Assembly: GCF_000212735.1 (NCBI RefSeq)
Contig: NC_015510.1
Location: forward strand, 5,395,001 to 5,459,000
DNA length: 64,000 nucleotides
From: Haliscomenobacter hydrossis DSM 1100
Lineage (GTDB): Bacteria > Bacteroidota > Bacteroidia > Chitinophagales > Saprospiraceae
Reading direction: 5' to 3'
Within the stretch, counting starts at the first letter, position 1. Each line of letters opens with the position of its first letter. Below are positions 41,566-52,900 of this stretch, piece after piece. The notes beneath the pieces were generated by a model. It searched no databases. It saw only the letters and a list, made by a program, of their open reading frames with translations, and was not told where the DNA came from. The position numbers were made by a program, and so were the translations under genes.

Positions 41566-42618
41566 TTAGAAGTTGGGACAATATACCCCACGGCGTTCCA
41601 AACCACAAATTTTGTAAATCAAACTGAATTCAAAAGAACCCTGCGAGTTTGACGCTGGCTTCAATTGAGACACGTTGATGTCATAACTGAACCCAAGACT
41701 CAGGTCGTTGAAATCAAATCGTGTAGAGGCAATGATGGCATCGGTAAGGTAACCTTGCTCCAGCTTGTTGGCAACCCGTCCCCACAAACCCAATTGGAAA
41801 GCCTGGTAACTGTCTTTGGACTGATCCAGCATGAAGCGCAAGCTCGCACCGGCATTGACCTGGAAGGATGGTCCCTGGCGCATCACGATGAAGCCCGGCA
41901 AAATGCCCATTTTGCCACTGGAAGTAGGAAATTCCCCTCCCGCGTGAACTGTAAATCGGCTGAAAATCAGGTCTTCGGCGGCACTATCAAAAGACTGGTT
42001 GGCCCGATTAAGGTGGTGGAATGCGCCACCAATGTAGACGTTTTTGTTGCCGTTGCGGTGGAAGTACAAAAGCCCTGCGGCCATATCCGCAAAAAGGAAG
42101 TTATCGCGATTGAAGCCGTCTTCCTGTGACGGGAGCGTTGGATCAAAGCCACCCTCGCCGTCGTGCTGGGTTCCCCAGCGCAAGTTCAAGAAGTCGAGGC
42201 TGCGTTGAGCCAGGCCTGCTTCAGCTCCCACAACCAGGTAGCTTGCTTTTTTGCGGCCACCACCGATCTGTTTGGAGTAAGAGCCGGAAAGTTTGCCCGT
42301 AAGGGTAGCAAAGTTGGCTTCACCGGCGCGGTCGCCCCAAAAAGTCCCTCCTATCCCAAAATAGTCATAACGGCCTACGGGAATCCGTTGATCATAAGAC
42401 ACGGAATAAGTGCGGAAAGAATTGGAACGCAGTACACTGGCCCACTGGTTGCGGTAGTTGGCTGCGATGCGTACGTTACAGTTCATTACGCCTGTCATCG
42501 CCGGATTGAGGTTTAACGGCGACATGTAGAACTGCGAAAAGTGAATGTCCTGCGCCTGCAATTTGGTTGCCCCCCAGATCAGCAGACACAGCGCAAGTAT
42601 TGATTTCCAGTTTTTCAT
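41566..42618 (-). CDS. PorP/SprF-family T9SS outer-membrane protein
   Basis: A 350-residue outer-membrane protein of the PorP/SprF family (start at 42618, MKNWKSI; signal peptide ends ATKLQAQ). The family hallmark is QDIHFSQFYMSPLNLNPAMTG directly after the signal peptide, followed by RIAANYRNQW and barrel-like strands to the C-terminus. These proteins help secrete and anchor T9SS cargo such as SprB or CTD proteins. Paralogues usually pair with large type B secreted proteins; two type B proteins lie 3-8 kb downstream. Followed by a strong terminator, it appears monocistronic. Confidence 0.92.
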   Translation of the reverse strand: MKNWKSILALCLLIWGATKLQAQDIHFSQFYMSPLNLNPAMTGVMNCNVRIAANYRNQWASVLRSNSFRTYSVSYDQRIPVGRYDYFGIGGTFWGDRAGEANFATLTGKLSGSYSKQIGGGRKKASYLVVGAEAGLAQRSLDFLNLRWGTQHDGEGGFDPTLPSQEDGFNRDNFLFADMAAGLLYFHRNGNKNVYIGGAFHHLNRANQSFDSAAEDLIFSRFTVHAGGEFPTSSGKMGILPGFIVMRQGPSFQVNAGASLRFMLDQSKDSYQAFQLGLWGRVANKLEQGYLTDAIIASTRFDFNDLSLGFSYDINVSQLKPASNSQGSFEFSLIYKICGLERRGVYCPNF

Positions 42619-42850
42619 ATAGATAGCGAGGGTTGATAATCGGTTTTGAGTGAAAAACAAATATGAATTTCTTGAAATTGTGCTGCAAGTATACGCAACT
42701 CTACCAATAACTGTAATGCTCAAAGCGCTGAAAAATTTAAGTAATGTAAAAGTTTAACATTACTGTCTCTTTTCTGGAGTAAGATAATGGTTTTCGTTGT
42801 GTTCCGCAAATGCACAAGCAAAACGTTGGAATAAATACTTGTATTGTTGG
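42619..42850. other. Intergenic region, no gene seen
   Basis: About 230 bp upstream of the PorP/SprF gene, AT-rich, probably its promoter region, before the 28-bp repeat array. No open frame with family features and no RNA gene were recognised. Confidence 0.5.
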
Positions 42851-43044
42851 GGCGCCCCTGTGTGGGCGCCCTTTATTTTGTATGGGCGCCCCTATGTGGG
42901 CGCCCTAGTGATGGCGCCCCTATGTGGGCGCCCTAGTGATGGCGCCCACGCAGGGGCGCCCTAGTGATGGCGCCCACGCAGGGGCGCCCTAGTGATGGCG
43001 CCCACGCAGGGGCGCCCTAGTGATGGCGCCCACGCAGGGGCGCC
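42851..43044. repeat. Head-to-head array of 28-bp GGCGCC repeats
   Basis: Two 28-bp units (42885-42912, 42913-42940) carry the inner text CCCTATGTGGG; three further units (42941-42968, 42969-42996, 42997-43024) and a partial (43025-43044) carry CCCACGCAGGG, which is the other orientation. A divergent unit lies at 42851-42872. Each unit is itself a GGCGCC...GGCGCC palindrome ending CTAGTGAT. The array ends 4 bp before the stop of the TlpA-like gene. Confidence 0.9.
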
Positions 43045-43048
43045 ACTA

Positions 43049-44992
43049 CTAGGGCTTGACCTCGCTAGCCAAATCGATCATGGCAGCTACTTCTTCAATG
43101 AGGGTTTCCGTTCCATTGAACCCAACGCTCATGAATTTGATGCGGCCATCTTTGCCTACGATGAATTTGGTAGGAATGCCCTCTACTTTGTAACTTCCTA
43201 CCACTTTATCGTCATTGTCCATCAAGACATTGAAGTTGTATTGGTTTTTTTCGATGAACTCAGCGGCAGCTTTTTCTTTGTTGTCGCCTTTTTCCCAGGT
43301 ATCGATGAAAAGGAAGACCACGTCACTGCGGTCTTTACTGGCCTCTAGGGATTTTTGCATCCCGGGGAAAGAAGCTTTGCAAGGACCACACCAGGTTGCC
43401 CAAAAATCGAGGATCACCACTTTGCCTTTTAAACTGCTCAGCGCGACTTCTTCCCCCTTGAGGTTGCGAAGTTTAAAATCGGGGGCTTCGCGGTCGATCA
43501 TTTTTTTGCGCAATTCCTCTTTTTTATTGGCTTTGGCTTCCAGTTCCAGGTTGTTCAAGTAGCGCTGTGCAGCAGCTTCAGGACTGTTGTTGGCTTGGAA
43601 CAAGCGTACAAACTGAGTTTTCATGGCCTCCGAGGCGGCTCCTTTGGTGATCAGTTTTTCCAACATGGCTTCGGCTTCTTTACCCCCTTTGGCTTTTTCC
43701 AGGTAGATGCAGTACCGTTCATTGGTTTCTGGATCGCTGAATTTTTGGGTTTCATTGTAGGCCTGCTGGTATTCCAGTGCTTCGGTGTATTTGCCAGTAC
43801 GGTACAAAGACACTGCATAAGTGTCTGAGAACATGCCTAAATAAGCCTTTGAATCCTCTTTCATTTGTTTGGGGCTCTTATTGAAAGGGATATCAGCGCG
43901 GTTTTTTGCTGCTTGTAATGACTTAATCAGGTCAATGGATTGTTTGGAATATTTGGCAGACAAAACTGCATCGGCGGTACTCACTTCTTTGACGATGCCT
44001 TCCCCACAAAGACTCCAGGCCGCACTGTTCAGCATAGATGCCTTCCTGATTTTGTCGGTAATCGGACTGAGGTATTTTTCAAAATTCGGCCAATCTTTTT
44101 TCATTAAAAAACCACTGGCCAAGCTGGAAACAACCCCTTGCAAGGCTGGTTTTTCCGCAGCTGTAAAAGGCAGAGCCGACAAAGACTCGTACAACGCTAC
44201 TTTTTTGCTGAGGTCTTTTTCCATGCTCAGCGCTTCCATTTTTTCGCTGCGCACCAGGAGCCCCTTAGGATATTTCTTTTTGATTTTTTCCGTCAAAGGC
44301 GCTAACGCAGCTTTTTCATCTAGTACCCTATAGGTTTGATACGCGGTGAATAGGTCTTGTTCGCTGGCTTTGTTGTCCATAACCAATGCCTCGGCCATTT
44401 TTTTAGCTTCAGCTACCATCGCCTCATTCTTGTTGCGCTTTCCTTCTACAGCACAAAAAGAGAGCAGTACGGGATCTTTGCGCGATGAAGGGGTGGCTTC
44501 AAATTCTTCCACAATCAAGGCAAATGCCTCGGCTGGATTGCGCTCCACATTGGCAAAAGATGCATACCGACCTTTGACTAAACCGATGTTGCCCTTGGTG
44601 CCAGGCAATATTTTTTTTCGGTCTGCCTGGTACAATGCAAAACCATACCCTTGACCTTTGTTGTTGTCTTTTGCGCCATCTACCTCATTGGCAAAAGCAA
44701 TGTAAAAGACATTGACATGGGCAGGAATGCTCAGTTTTGCTTTGAATACGCCTTTTTCTGCGGTAAATTCCACGTCTTCGATTTGAAAGCGATCGCCGGT
44801 TGGGTTGTTGTTCAACAACAGGGCAGTAGCTTTTAATTCTTTTTCATTGACGAGTATCGTTTTGGATTGGTCATAGGAAAGGGTAACGGTTTCGCCAGCA
44901 ACTGGCTTTTCGGGGGAACATTGTAGGGTTTGTGCTTGTAAACCCACTGCAGCCATTAAAGTTGCGACAAAAAACAGGATTCGTGATTTCAT
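43049..44992 (-). CDS. Secreted TlpA-like thioredoxin-fold protein with long helical N-terminal part
   Basis: A 647-residue exported protein (start at 44992, MKSRILF; signal peptide ends GLQAQ). Residues of about 20-150 are beta-rich, and residues of about 150-480 are helical with TPR-like character. The C-terminal about 150 residues form a TlpA/ResA thioredoxin domain with the redox motif WCGPC near residue 532, preceded by GKVVILDFWAT and followed by the cis-Pro segment GIPTKFIV. It acts as a periplasmic thiol reductase, perhaps in cytochrome or envelope protein maturation. The stop overlaps the end of the repeat array. It could cooperate with the DsbD-like protein. Confidence 0.82.
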   Translation of the reverse strand: MKSRILFFVATLMAAVGLQAQTLQCSPEKPVAGETVTLSYDQSKTILVNEKELKATALLLNNNPTGDRFQIEDVEFTAEKGVFKAKLSIPAHVNVFYIAFANEVDGAKDNNKGQGYGFALYQADRKKILPGTKGNIGLVKGRYASFANVERNPAEAFALIVEEFEATPSSRKDPVLLSFCAVEGKRNKNEAMVAEAKKMAEALVMDNKASEQDLFTAYQTYRVLDEKAALAPLTEKIKKKYPKGLLVRSEKMEALSMEKDLSKKVALYESLSALPFTAAEKPALQGVVSSLASGFLMKKDWPNFEKYLSPITDKIRKASMLNSAAWSLCGEGIVKEVSTADAVLSAKYSKQSIDLIKSLQAAKNRADIPFNKSPKQMKEDSKAYLGMFSDTYAVSLYRTGKYTEALEYQQAYNETQKFSDPETNERYCIYLEKAKGGKEAEAMLEKLITKGAASEAMKTQFVRLFQANNSPEAAAQRYLNNLELEAKANKKEELRKKMIDREAPDFKLRNLKGEEVALSSLKGKVVILDFWATWCGPCKASFPGMQKSLEASKDRSDVVFLFIDTWEKGDNKEKAAAEFIEKNQYNFNVLMDNDDKVVGSYKVEGIPTKFIVGKDGRIKFMSVGFNGTETLIEEVAAMIDLASEVKP

Positions 44993-45129
44993 ATTTTGAA
45001 AATAGGTTAGGTAATCGGTTTGTAGAAATGTCATCTGAGTGTAAAAATATAAAGTTTTAGTTGTAACGATAGAAAAGATCATTTTGTGTGTAAAATCCCA
45101 GACATGTAGCGGGATATTTTTTTTTCATT

Positions 45130-45160
45130 TTGAAAATAGCCCACGATCCTCCTATCTTGG
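45130..45160 (+). promoter_or_regulatory. Putative Bacteroidetes-type promoter
   Basis: TTG at 45130-45132, a 20-bp spacer and TATCTTGG at 45153-45160 (one mismatch to TAnnTTTG). The type B surface protein starts 40 bp downstream. Confidence 0.4.
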
Positions 45161-45200
45161 TTGATTAAGAGCTTGTTCAAAATATCACAACAAAAACAAA

Positions 45201-47249
45201 ATGTACGCCAAGATTCAGATCGCAATTGCCCTGGTGTTTTTAGGTTTAAGTTCCATTTCCAGTCATGCACAAGGTTTATGTAAAGGTTCCTTGGGGGCAA
45301 ATATTTTCAGTCGGGGAGACTTTGGCAGTGGGTTCCCCAATATCGCGCCCAATCCTGGGATTGCCCCGGGGTACAGCTACAGTGCCTCTACTCCACCCAA
45401 CGATGGGCTTTACGTCATTACGAACGGCAATACCAGTTGGGGATCATTCTCGGCTTCCTCCTGGGTCAAAACCAAAGACCGCAGCAACGACCCCAATGGT
45501 TATTTTATGGTGGTCAATGCCAGCTTTCAGCCGGGTTTGTTTTATCAGGATACCGTGACGGTATGTGGCAATACGACTTATCAATTCTCGGCAGACATCA
45601 TCAACCTGATGCTACCCAGCTTCACCACTTACATCAAGCCCAACCTGTCTTTTTTAGTAGATGGCAAAGAACAGTACAGCAGTGGAGAAGTGGTACAGGA
45701 TGGCCAATGGCATACCTATGGTTTTTCCTTCACCACGCCTGCCAACGCAACCCGCATCGTCCTTTCGCTCCGCAACAATGCTCCGGGAGGACTAGGCAAT
45801 GACCTGGGTTTGGACAACATCTCGTTTTTCCCTTGTGGACCCAACATCAAAATGCCCGACACCAGCCTCATTTGCGCCAGCGAGCTATTTAAATTGACTC
45901 CGGTAATCGAGATCAACGACCCCAATTCTCTGGCTTATCAATGGCAACGCAGTGATGACCAGGGCAAAAACTGGAATCCCATCACGGGGGCCAATAAATT
46001 GAGTATCGACATTGTACAACCTCGTTCGGGGCAAACTTTCCGTTTGGCGGCGGCAGCCAGTGCTACCCAATTGAACAATCCCTCCTGCAATTATTTTTCT
46101 TATTCTACGGTTTTGGAAATAAAAAAAGCACCCCGTCCAAAAGCAATTTTTATTTGTCCGGGAGGAAGCGTCAACTTGCTGGGAAAAGAATATCGCGACA
46201 CGGGCTATTTCGACATCGTGCTCAAAACCCCTCAAGGCTGTGATAGCATCGTTACCCATCACATCATGATGGAAGACTTAAGCGGATTCCGAATCAAGGG
46301 CGACAGCATCATCTGCCCCGAGAATTTTTCGGTGCTCGATGCGGGCAATTTTGCGCAATACCGCTGGTCTACCGGAGCAACGAGCTCCACGATCAGCATC
46401 GAAGCTCCAGGCAAATTTGGAGTGTCCGTCACTTCCATCCACGGTTGCTCAGCGGCCCATTCCACAGACATTAAAGCCCGTGAGCTGAACGGAACCATGA
46501 CCGGAACCGACCCCAATTGCGCCAATGGCAAAGACGGAATGATTGCCATCACGAAGGTAAGTGGCGTCAACCGCCCCCTGGTATATACCTTGAACGGCAA
46601 AGATTTTCAGCCTGAATCCACCTTTAGCGGTCTTTCAGCGGGCACTTACCAGGCTACGGTACAAGCCAGTCCGGCTTGTAAACTGACCCGTCCGGTAACC
46701 TTGCAGAATCCGGAATCTTTTGAACTGGTCGAGCTGGGAAACCTGAGTCTTAAACAATTTGATAGCCTGCAACTTATGCCACGTGCCAATCAGGCCATTG
46801 GCAGCTACCGTTGGTCACCCTCCGCAGGGCTGAGCTGTAGCGACTGTGCCGAACCATTTGCACAACCCTTGCGCAGTGGCAGTTTTAAGTTGATCGCCAG
46901 TAGTTTGAAAGGTTGTATCGATTCTACGAGCGTAACTTTTGACGTCATCCTGCGGCACAATACTTTTGCCCCCAACGCATTTTCACCCAACGATGATGGT
47001 GAAAACGATTATTTTACCCTTTTCTGTGACCGGGGGATTGCCCGAATTGCCCACTTAAGTATCTTCGACCGCTGGGGGAATGAGCTTTTTCGGGTACAAA
47101 ACGGAATGCCCAACGGCCAGGATACCCGCTGGGATGGTACTGCGCGTGGCGAATTTGCTGCTGAAGGCCTCTACGTTTGGCGTGCCGACATTGAATTTGT
47201 GGATGGAGAAAAAGCCAGCCGCAGTGGTGAAGTATTGCTTTTGCGCTAA
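45201..47249 (+). CDS. Secreted surface protein with gliding-type (type B) T9SS C-terminal domain
   Basis: A 682-residue exported protein (signal peptide 1-23, ending SHAQG). Residues of about 24-220 form a carbohydrate-binding-like beta-sandwich with conserved Cys (TVTVCGNTTYQFSADI..., ending PCGPN). Next come Ig-like segments with Cys, including SprB-like text (GTDPNCANGKDGMIAITKV...). The last about 85 residues are a CHU_C/type B T9SS domain: TFAPNAFSPNDDGENDYF, IFDRWGNELF, and WDGTARGEFAAEGLYVWRAD. The protein is expected at the cell surface, anchored via the PorP/SprF type machinery. The adhesion or binding role is an inference. Confidence 0.82.
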   Translation: MYAKIQIAIALVFLGLSSISSHAQGLCKGSLGANIFSRGDFGSGFPNIAPNPGIAPGYSYSASTPPNDGLYVITNGNTSWGSFSASSWVKTKDRSNDPNGYFMVVNASFQPGLFYQDTVTVCGNTTYQFSADIINLMLPSFTTYIKPNLSFLVDGKEQYSSGEVVQDGQWHTYGFSFTTPANATRIVLSLRNNAPGGLGNDLGLDNISFFPCGPNIKMPDTSLICASELFKLTPVIEINDPNSLAYQWQRSDDQGKNWNPITGANKLSIDIVQPRSGQTFRLAAAASATQLNNPSCNYFSYSTVLEIKKAPRPKAIFICPGGSVNLLGKEYRDTGYFDIVLKTPQGCDSIVTHHIMMEDLSGFRIKGDSIICPENFSVLDAGNFAQYRWSTGATSSTISIEAPGKFGVSVTSIHGCSAAHSTDIKARELNGTMTGTDPNCANGKDGMIAITKVSGVNRPLVYTLNGKDFQPESTFSGLSAGTYQATVQASPACKLTRPVTLQNPESFELVELGNLSLKQFDSLQLMPRANQAIGSYRWSPSAGLSCSDCAEPFAQPLRSGSFKLIASSLKGCIDSTSVTFDVILRHNTFAPNAFSPNDDGENDYFTLFCDRGIARIAHLSIFDRWGNELFRVQNGMPNGQDTRWDGTARGEFAAEGLYVWRADIEFVDGEKASRSGEVLLLR

Positions 47250-47329
47250 CTACTTTTGTTGCAAAAAGAATCGACTTTTGTAATGTGAATTCAGTTCATT
47301 ATTTTTGAGAAAATTGAGCATCGATAAGG

Positions 47330-49774
47330 ATGGAGAAAAGTTTGAACACTGGTAAAGATCAATTACTTGAAGAAAGGAATGCTCGTTTGCGCGCAGAGGC
47401 ATTGCTTTTGGAAAAAGAGCAATTGATCATCCAGCTCAGTCAACAAAATGAAAGCCTCCATACTCAACTGTCTTCCTTGGATGACCTGAAACAAGAATTG
47501 CATTACGTACAAGAAATTGTCAACAATGCCCAGGACATTGTCTTCATCTCCGATTACCAGGGCATTTTTCGCTACATTAACCCGGCTGCGGCCCAATTAC
47601 TGGGCTTTGCAATGGATGAGATGTCGGGGAAACATTTTTCAGCATTGATTCGAGAAGATTATGCCGAGATCATTCGCGCACAGTACCGTGATCAGGTAAA
47701 AAACCGCCTCGCCAGCAGCTACCTCGAATTTCCGGTAAAAAACGCCGAGGAACGCGAAATGTGGCTGGGGCAACAGGTAAGTTTCGTGTACCACGGTGAC
47801 AAACTATTTGAGGCCCATTCCATTGCACGGGACATTACCACCTTGCGAACCGCCGGGGAACGCTTGCGCAAAAGTGAAGAAAAATACCGGAGCATTATGG
47901 AGAACATGGAATTGGGCCTGTTAGAGGTCGATTCCACAGCAAAAATCATCCGGGCCTACCCCCGCTTTTGTGAAATGGTTGGATACCCGGAGGAAGAACT
48001 CGTTGGAAAAGACCCCAAAGCCCTGTTTTCTCCCCAGGGATTTCTCGACCGGGCACAACAAGAAGAAGTCAAATTTTTGAAAGGAAAATCGGTGATTTGG
48101 GAAGCTCCCTTGCGCAAAAAAAATGGGAGCATCATGTGGACCCTCATCAACAATACCCCGATATACAACGACCAGGGAGCATTAGTCGGCACTTTGGGCA
48201 TTCATCTGGACATTACCGAGCAAAAATTATTGCAGGTGGATTTGGAGCGTACCCGCCAGGAAGCGGAACAAGCCAGAGATGCCGAAAAAGCCTTTTTGGC
48301 CAACATCAGTCATGAAATCCGCAACCCGATCAACTCCATCGTCGGGATGACCAATCTGCTCTACGATACTTACTTGAGTGAAGAACAATTGGAGTACGTC
48401 AATACGCTAAAGTACTCAGCGGATTTATTGCACGCCCTGGTGAGTGATGTACTCGATATTTCCAAAATTGAGCAGGGCAAAATGGAGCCTCAACTGGAGG
48501 ATTTTGATTTTTTTGAAATGGCCAAAGCCATGTGCAAAACCTTTGAATTCCGGTTGTCTCAACGCCCCATTCAATTTCAATGCGAAGTTTCCCCCTCCGT
48601 TCCCCAGCGTTTTCGCAGCGACTCCACCTTTATCAATCAAATTTTGATCAATCTCATGAACAATGCCTTCAAATTCACCGAAGAGGGCACGATCAGTTGC
48701 TTGGCGGAGGCAAAGTTTATCGACCAACAACAGTGGATTGAATTCATCGTAAAAGATACTGGCATTGGCATTCCTCCAGATCGGCTGCCCTTTATTTTTG
48801 AACGATTCAATCAAGCTGGTAAAGCGAATAAGGTTCAGCGGGATGGCACCGGATTGGGTTTGCCCATCACCAAACAACTCGTTGAATTGCTGGGAGGGAA
48901 CATCAAGGTACAAAGTACTCCGGGAGTAGGGACCACCTTCAACATTTTGCTGCCTATCGAACCGGCCTTGGAGCCATCGTTGCATCCATCCGAAAAGAGT
49001 GAACGCCAAATCGATGGCGCTAAAGATCGCCTGCATGTCCTGATTGTGGAAGACAACCCCATGAATCGCAGGTATTTGGAAAACCTGATGCAGAAATGGG
49101 GTTTGAGTTATACCGCTGCTGATGATGGCCAAACCGCACTCCACTTTTTGAAAAAAGAGCGATTCGACCTGATCTTGATGGACATCCGTATGCCCATTCT
49201 GGATGGTTATGAAACCACGCTACGCCTGCGCCATGCCAGCAAAAACCACAATCAACATGTGCCGATTATTGCGTTGACCGCCTCGGCATTGTTGGATGAA
49301 AAAGAGAAAGCGCTACAGGCCGGGATGAATCATCATTTGTCGAAACCCTTTACCCCCGAGCAGTTGCAGGATGCATTGAGGCAGTTTTTTCCTGGATTTT
49401 CCCAGCACAACAGTCATTCCACAACTTTGGGTAAGGCCCTCAATCGCCATGAACTGACCGAGCTGTACGATAACGATACCCATTACATGCAGGAGATTTT
49501 TCAAATCTTCGTACAAACCATACCCCTGGAATTGGCCCAAATGCGTACGTTCCTGGAAGCCGAACGATGGAAAGATTTTGCCGCCAAAGCCCACAAAATA
49601 AAACCTTCCTTTCAAATGGTCGGCCTGGGAGAACTAAGTACCCACGTCGCGTTACTCGAAAGGGCCAAAACAGATTTCAACCCCGCTGATTTGGCCCGCG
49701 ATTTTGTTGCTTTTGAAAAGGCCGTAGTACATGGCCTCAAATTGGTACAAGACGAATTGAAAGCGCTGACTTAA
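47330..49774 (+). CDS. Hybrid sensor histidine kinase with two PAS domains, receiver and HPt
   Basis: An 814-residue cytoplasmic kinase with no membrane helix. Order of domains: coiled coil (8-60), PAS (about 60-175), PAS (about 183-300), HisKA with His328 in NISHEIRNP, ATPase domain (N box INQILINLMNNAFKF, G1 DTGIGIP, G2 GTGLGLPI), receiver (about 565-690, Asp618 in LILMDIRMP), and HPt (about 715-800, His755 in AKAHKIKPS). All phosphorelay residues are present. The output is passed to another regulator not in the window, since no DNA-binding domain is attached. PAS ligands are unknown. It is located between the two type B surface proteins, which may be coincidence. Confidence 0.92.
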   Translation: MEKSLNTGKDQLLEERNARLRAEALLLEKEQLIIQLSQQNESLHTQLSSLDDLKQELHYVQEIVNNAQDIVFISDYQGIFRYINPAAAQLLGFAMDEMSGKHFSALIREDYAEIIRAQYRDQVKNRLASSYLEFPVKNAEEREMWLGQQVSFVYHGDKLFEAHSIARDITTLRTAGERLRKSEEKYRSIMENMELGLLEVDSTAKIIRAYPRFCEMVGYPEEELVGKDPKALFSPQGFLDRAQQEEVKFLKGKSVIWEAPLRKKNGSIMWTLINNTPIYNDQGALVGTLGIHLDITEQKLLQVDLERTRQEAEQARDAEKAFLANISHEIRNPINSIVGMTNLLYDTYLSEEQLEYVNTLKYSADLLHALVSDVLDISKIEQGKMEPQLEDFDFFEMAKAMCKTFEFRLSQRPIQFQCEVSPSVPQRFRSDSTFINQILINLMNNAFKFTEEGTISCLAEAKFIDQQQWIEFIVKDTGIGIPPDRLPFIFERFNQAGKANKVQRDGTGLGLPITKQLVELLGGNIKVQSTPGVGTTFNILLPIEPALEPSLHPSEKSERQIDGAKDRLHVLIVEDNPMNRRYLENLMQKWGLSYTAADDGQTALHFLKKERFDLILMDIRMPILDGYETTLRLRHASKNHNQHVPIIALTASALLDEKEKALQAGMNHHLSKPFTPEQLQDALRQFFPGFSQHNSHSTTLGKALNRHELTELYDNDTHYMQEIFQIFVQTIPLELAQMRTFLEAERWKDFAAKAHKIKPSFQMVGLGELSTHVALLERAKTDFNPADLARDFVAFEKAVVHGLKLVQDELKALT

Positions 49775-49931
49775 AGGCTTTTTAATTGTAAGATTGATGA
49801 CGCGGAAGGCAGTCTTTACAATAAATTAATGCCTCACAATGACTCAGTTTTGATTTTTTTGCCAAATCTTGTGATCTTGCTTGTCCTTTTAACACTACCT
49901 GCATATTGTACACCAGTACACCAAAAAACTG

Positions 49932-52900
49932 ATGAGGAAAACACGCCAAATCGCTCTCTTTAGTCGTCAATCTATTTTGCGTTTGATCTTATTGATTGCT
50001 GCAGTGTGGCCAGTATTGGGCTGGGGGCAAACAGTGATTTTTAATCGTCCAACAGGAGCATCGTATATCAATACTGATAATCGTACTTTTGATTCATATG
50101 GGCCAACAACCATTACCGGCTGCTCCTCGGTCGACTTTTCCGTTTCCTTTAGTTTTTCATTAGGCTGGGGTGGTAGTGGAAATATGGAATCAAGTGACGA
50201 ATGTATTAGTGGTTGCGCGGGAGATCCTAACGATCCAGCAGCTGGAGGATGTTTCGCATGCTGGGATTTTATTTGGGTCCGTTTTTTTGTCAACGGCAAT
50301 GAAGTCGGTGGAGATTTGATTGGAACCGGAAACAATCAGCAAAATGGTATGATTCAGGCTACTGGCATTGCGGTCAGTCCAGGCGACGTTGTCTCTATCG
50401 AGGTGTATACCCAAACCTGGGAGGCAAGCGAGCGCATCACGTTCAGCAACATCCGCATCACGGGAACCAATGCCCCGGTTGATCTCGTGCCAAGAGGGCC
50501 TTTTTGTCAAAACAGCGGCAGTGTTGCGCTTGGTGCTAGTCAGAATGGCATCACAGGCACCTGGTCAGGTGTAGGTGTTTCTGGCAATTCATTGAACACT
50601 AATGTAGGAGGGGCGGGCATCCGCACCCTTACTTTTACCCCCGCTACTGGACAATGTGCTTTGCCCAATTCCATTGACGTAGAAATTACCCCCGCCGCCC
50701 CAGTTGACCTTACCCCTTTTGATCCATTTTGTCAGGGCACTGGAAACATTGCACTCGGCAACAATCAAGGAGGGATCACGGGCAACTGGTCAGGTACAGG
50801 CGTTGCAAGTAATGCACTCAATACGGGCACCGCGGGCATCCGCACCCTCAGGTTTACCCCGAACCCTGGACAGTGTGCCACATTCAACACTACTGAAGTA
50901 GAAATTGTAGCGCGTGCACCAGCTGTACTCGAAGATCTTGGCCCATATTGTCAAAACAGTGGCAATATTTCGCTCAACACCCTCCAGAATGATATTGCTG
51001 GCACCTGGACGGGGACAGGCGTTGCCTTCAATATCCTCAATACCAATGTCGGCGGCACTGGTGTGCGTACGCTCACCTTTACTCCTGGGGCTGGGCAGTG
51101 TGCCACCCCGAATACCCTTCAGGTGACCATCAATCCACGCACGACCATCACCCTGACCCCCATTTCTACCCCCATTTGTCGAACGGGGGGAAATATCGCC
51201 CTCATTACCAACCAAAGTGGTATTCCGGGCACCTGGTCGGGAAGTGGGGTAAGCGGAGGAAATATTCTCAACCCCACGGTTGGCCCTCTTGGCAACCGCC
51301 TCCTCACCTTCACTCCTGCGGCGGGCCAATGCGCCAATGTAGCCACCCAAACGGTCAGCGTGGTGGCGAGCACGGCCATTACGCTTGGGGCAATTGGCCC
51401 TTTTTGCCAAACCGATGCCCGATTTCCATTGGTCAAAACGCAGAGCGGAATCTCCGGCACCTGGTCGGGTATTGGGGTTACCCAAGACACCCTCGACCCA
51501 AGCGTAGGCAGTACAGGCACCCGGATGCTCAGCTTCACCCCCAACGCCGGACAATGTGCGACTACTCCTCCTTTAAATGTCACGATCACTCCGGGAAACC
51601 TGGTTGTCCTCAGTCCAATTGGGCCACTTTGCGGCAACACCAGCAGTATCCCCCTCAATACCACCCAAAATGGCGTAACTGGCACCTGGTCAGGACCGGG
51701 CGTAACGGGCGGAAACACCCTCAATCCTGCGGTCGGAGGTTTAGGCATTCGCACCCTCACGTTTAGCCCAACTTCCGGGCAATGCGCGGCGGCAAGTACC
51801 CTTGATGTGGTGGTCAATTCCAGCAATGCAGTTAACCTGGTGCCCATCGGTCCTTTTTGCCAGGGGCAAAGTGTAGTTCCCCTCGATACCCTGCAAAATG
51901 GGGTGCTTGGCACTTGGTCGGGGCCTGGGGTAATTGGTGGAAAGACCTTAAATACCAGTCTTGGCGGCGCGGGTCTGCGCAACCTGGTTTTTACCCCATC
52001 GGGTTGTTCCAATAAGGATTCTATCCAAGTTACCGTTAATCTTCAGCCGCAAATTGACAGCATCGCGGATGTGTCTATTTGTGGCGATGGCTATACCTTG
52101 CCAGCCATTGGCGGAACGGGCTTGAGCGGAAATGAGGCTTACTTCAGCGCAGCCAATGGCACTGGCACTCGTTTTGCAATTGGCACCCGTTTGGACACTA
52201 CTCAGACTTTGTTCGCTTACGATGCCACTGCGGGTTGTGCTGCCGAAAGAACTTTCCGCCTTAACCTGCAATTGGCCCCCGACATTGATTCCATTCGCGA
52301 CACAGTGGTATGTGAGGACTATGTTTTGCCATTGATCAGGGGCCGCAATCTTTCCAGCAATGCCGCCTATTTTACCCAAAGCCTGGGGGGAGGTACTCGT
52401 TTCAATCCTGGACAAAGCATCAATTCCACCCAAACCCTGTTTGTTTTCGATGGCACCCCTGTTTGTTTTGACCAGGATACGTTCAACATTACGCTGCGTA
52501 CCCGCCCCAGGCTGGATACCATTGCCGATGTGCAAGTTTGTACCAACTATACTTTGCCCAACATTGCAGGAACCAACCTGAGTGGCAATCAGGCCTATTT
52601 CACGGGCCCCCAAGGCAGTGGAACCAAATTCACTCCAGGCCAGGCCATCGCGGGCGATCTGATTCTTTTTGCTTTTGACAGCGTTGCCGGCTGTAGTGAC
52701 GAACGCTCTTTCCGTTTGGACACCCTCAGCCCTCCGGTTTTAGGCCCCATCCTGGATACCGTTGCCTGCGGGGGGCTGCAATTGCCCGCCATCAAAGGCA
52801 GTTTTTTAAGCCCCAATGTGGCTTATTTTGATGGCCCAAACGGGACAGGTACTCGTTTTTCTGTTGGCCAAACCTTAAATTTCAGCGCCAATTTATTCGC

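Noticed and set aside
42851..43044. Possible CRISPR array of 28-bp repeats
   Set aside because: No spacers between units; each unit is itself palindromic and orientation changes mid-array.
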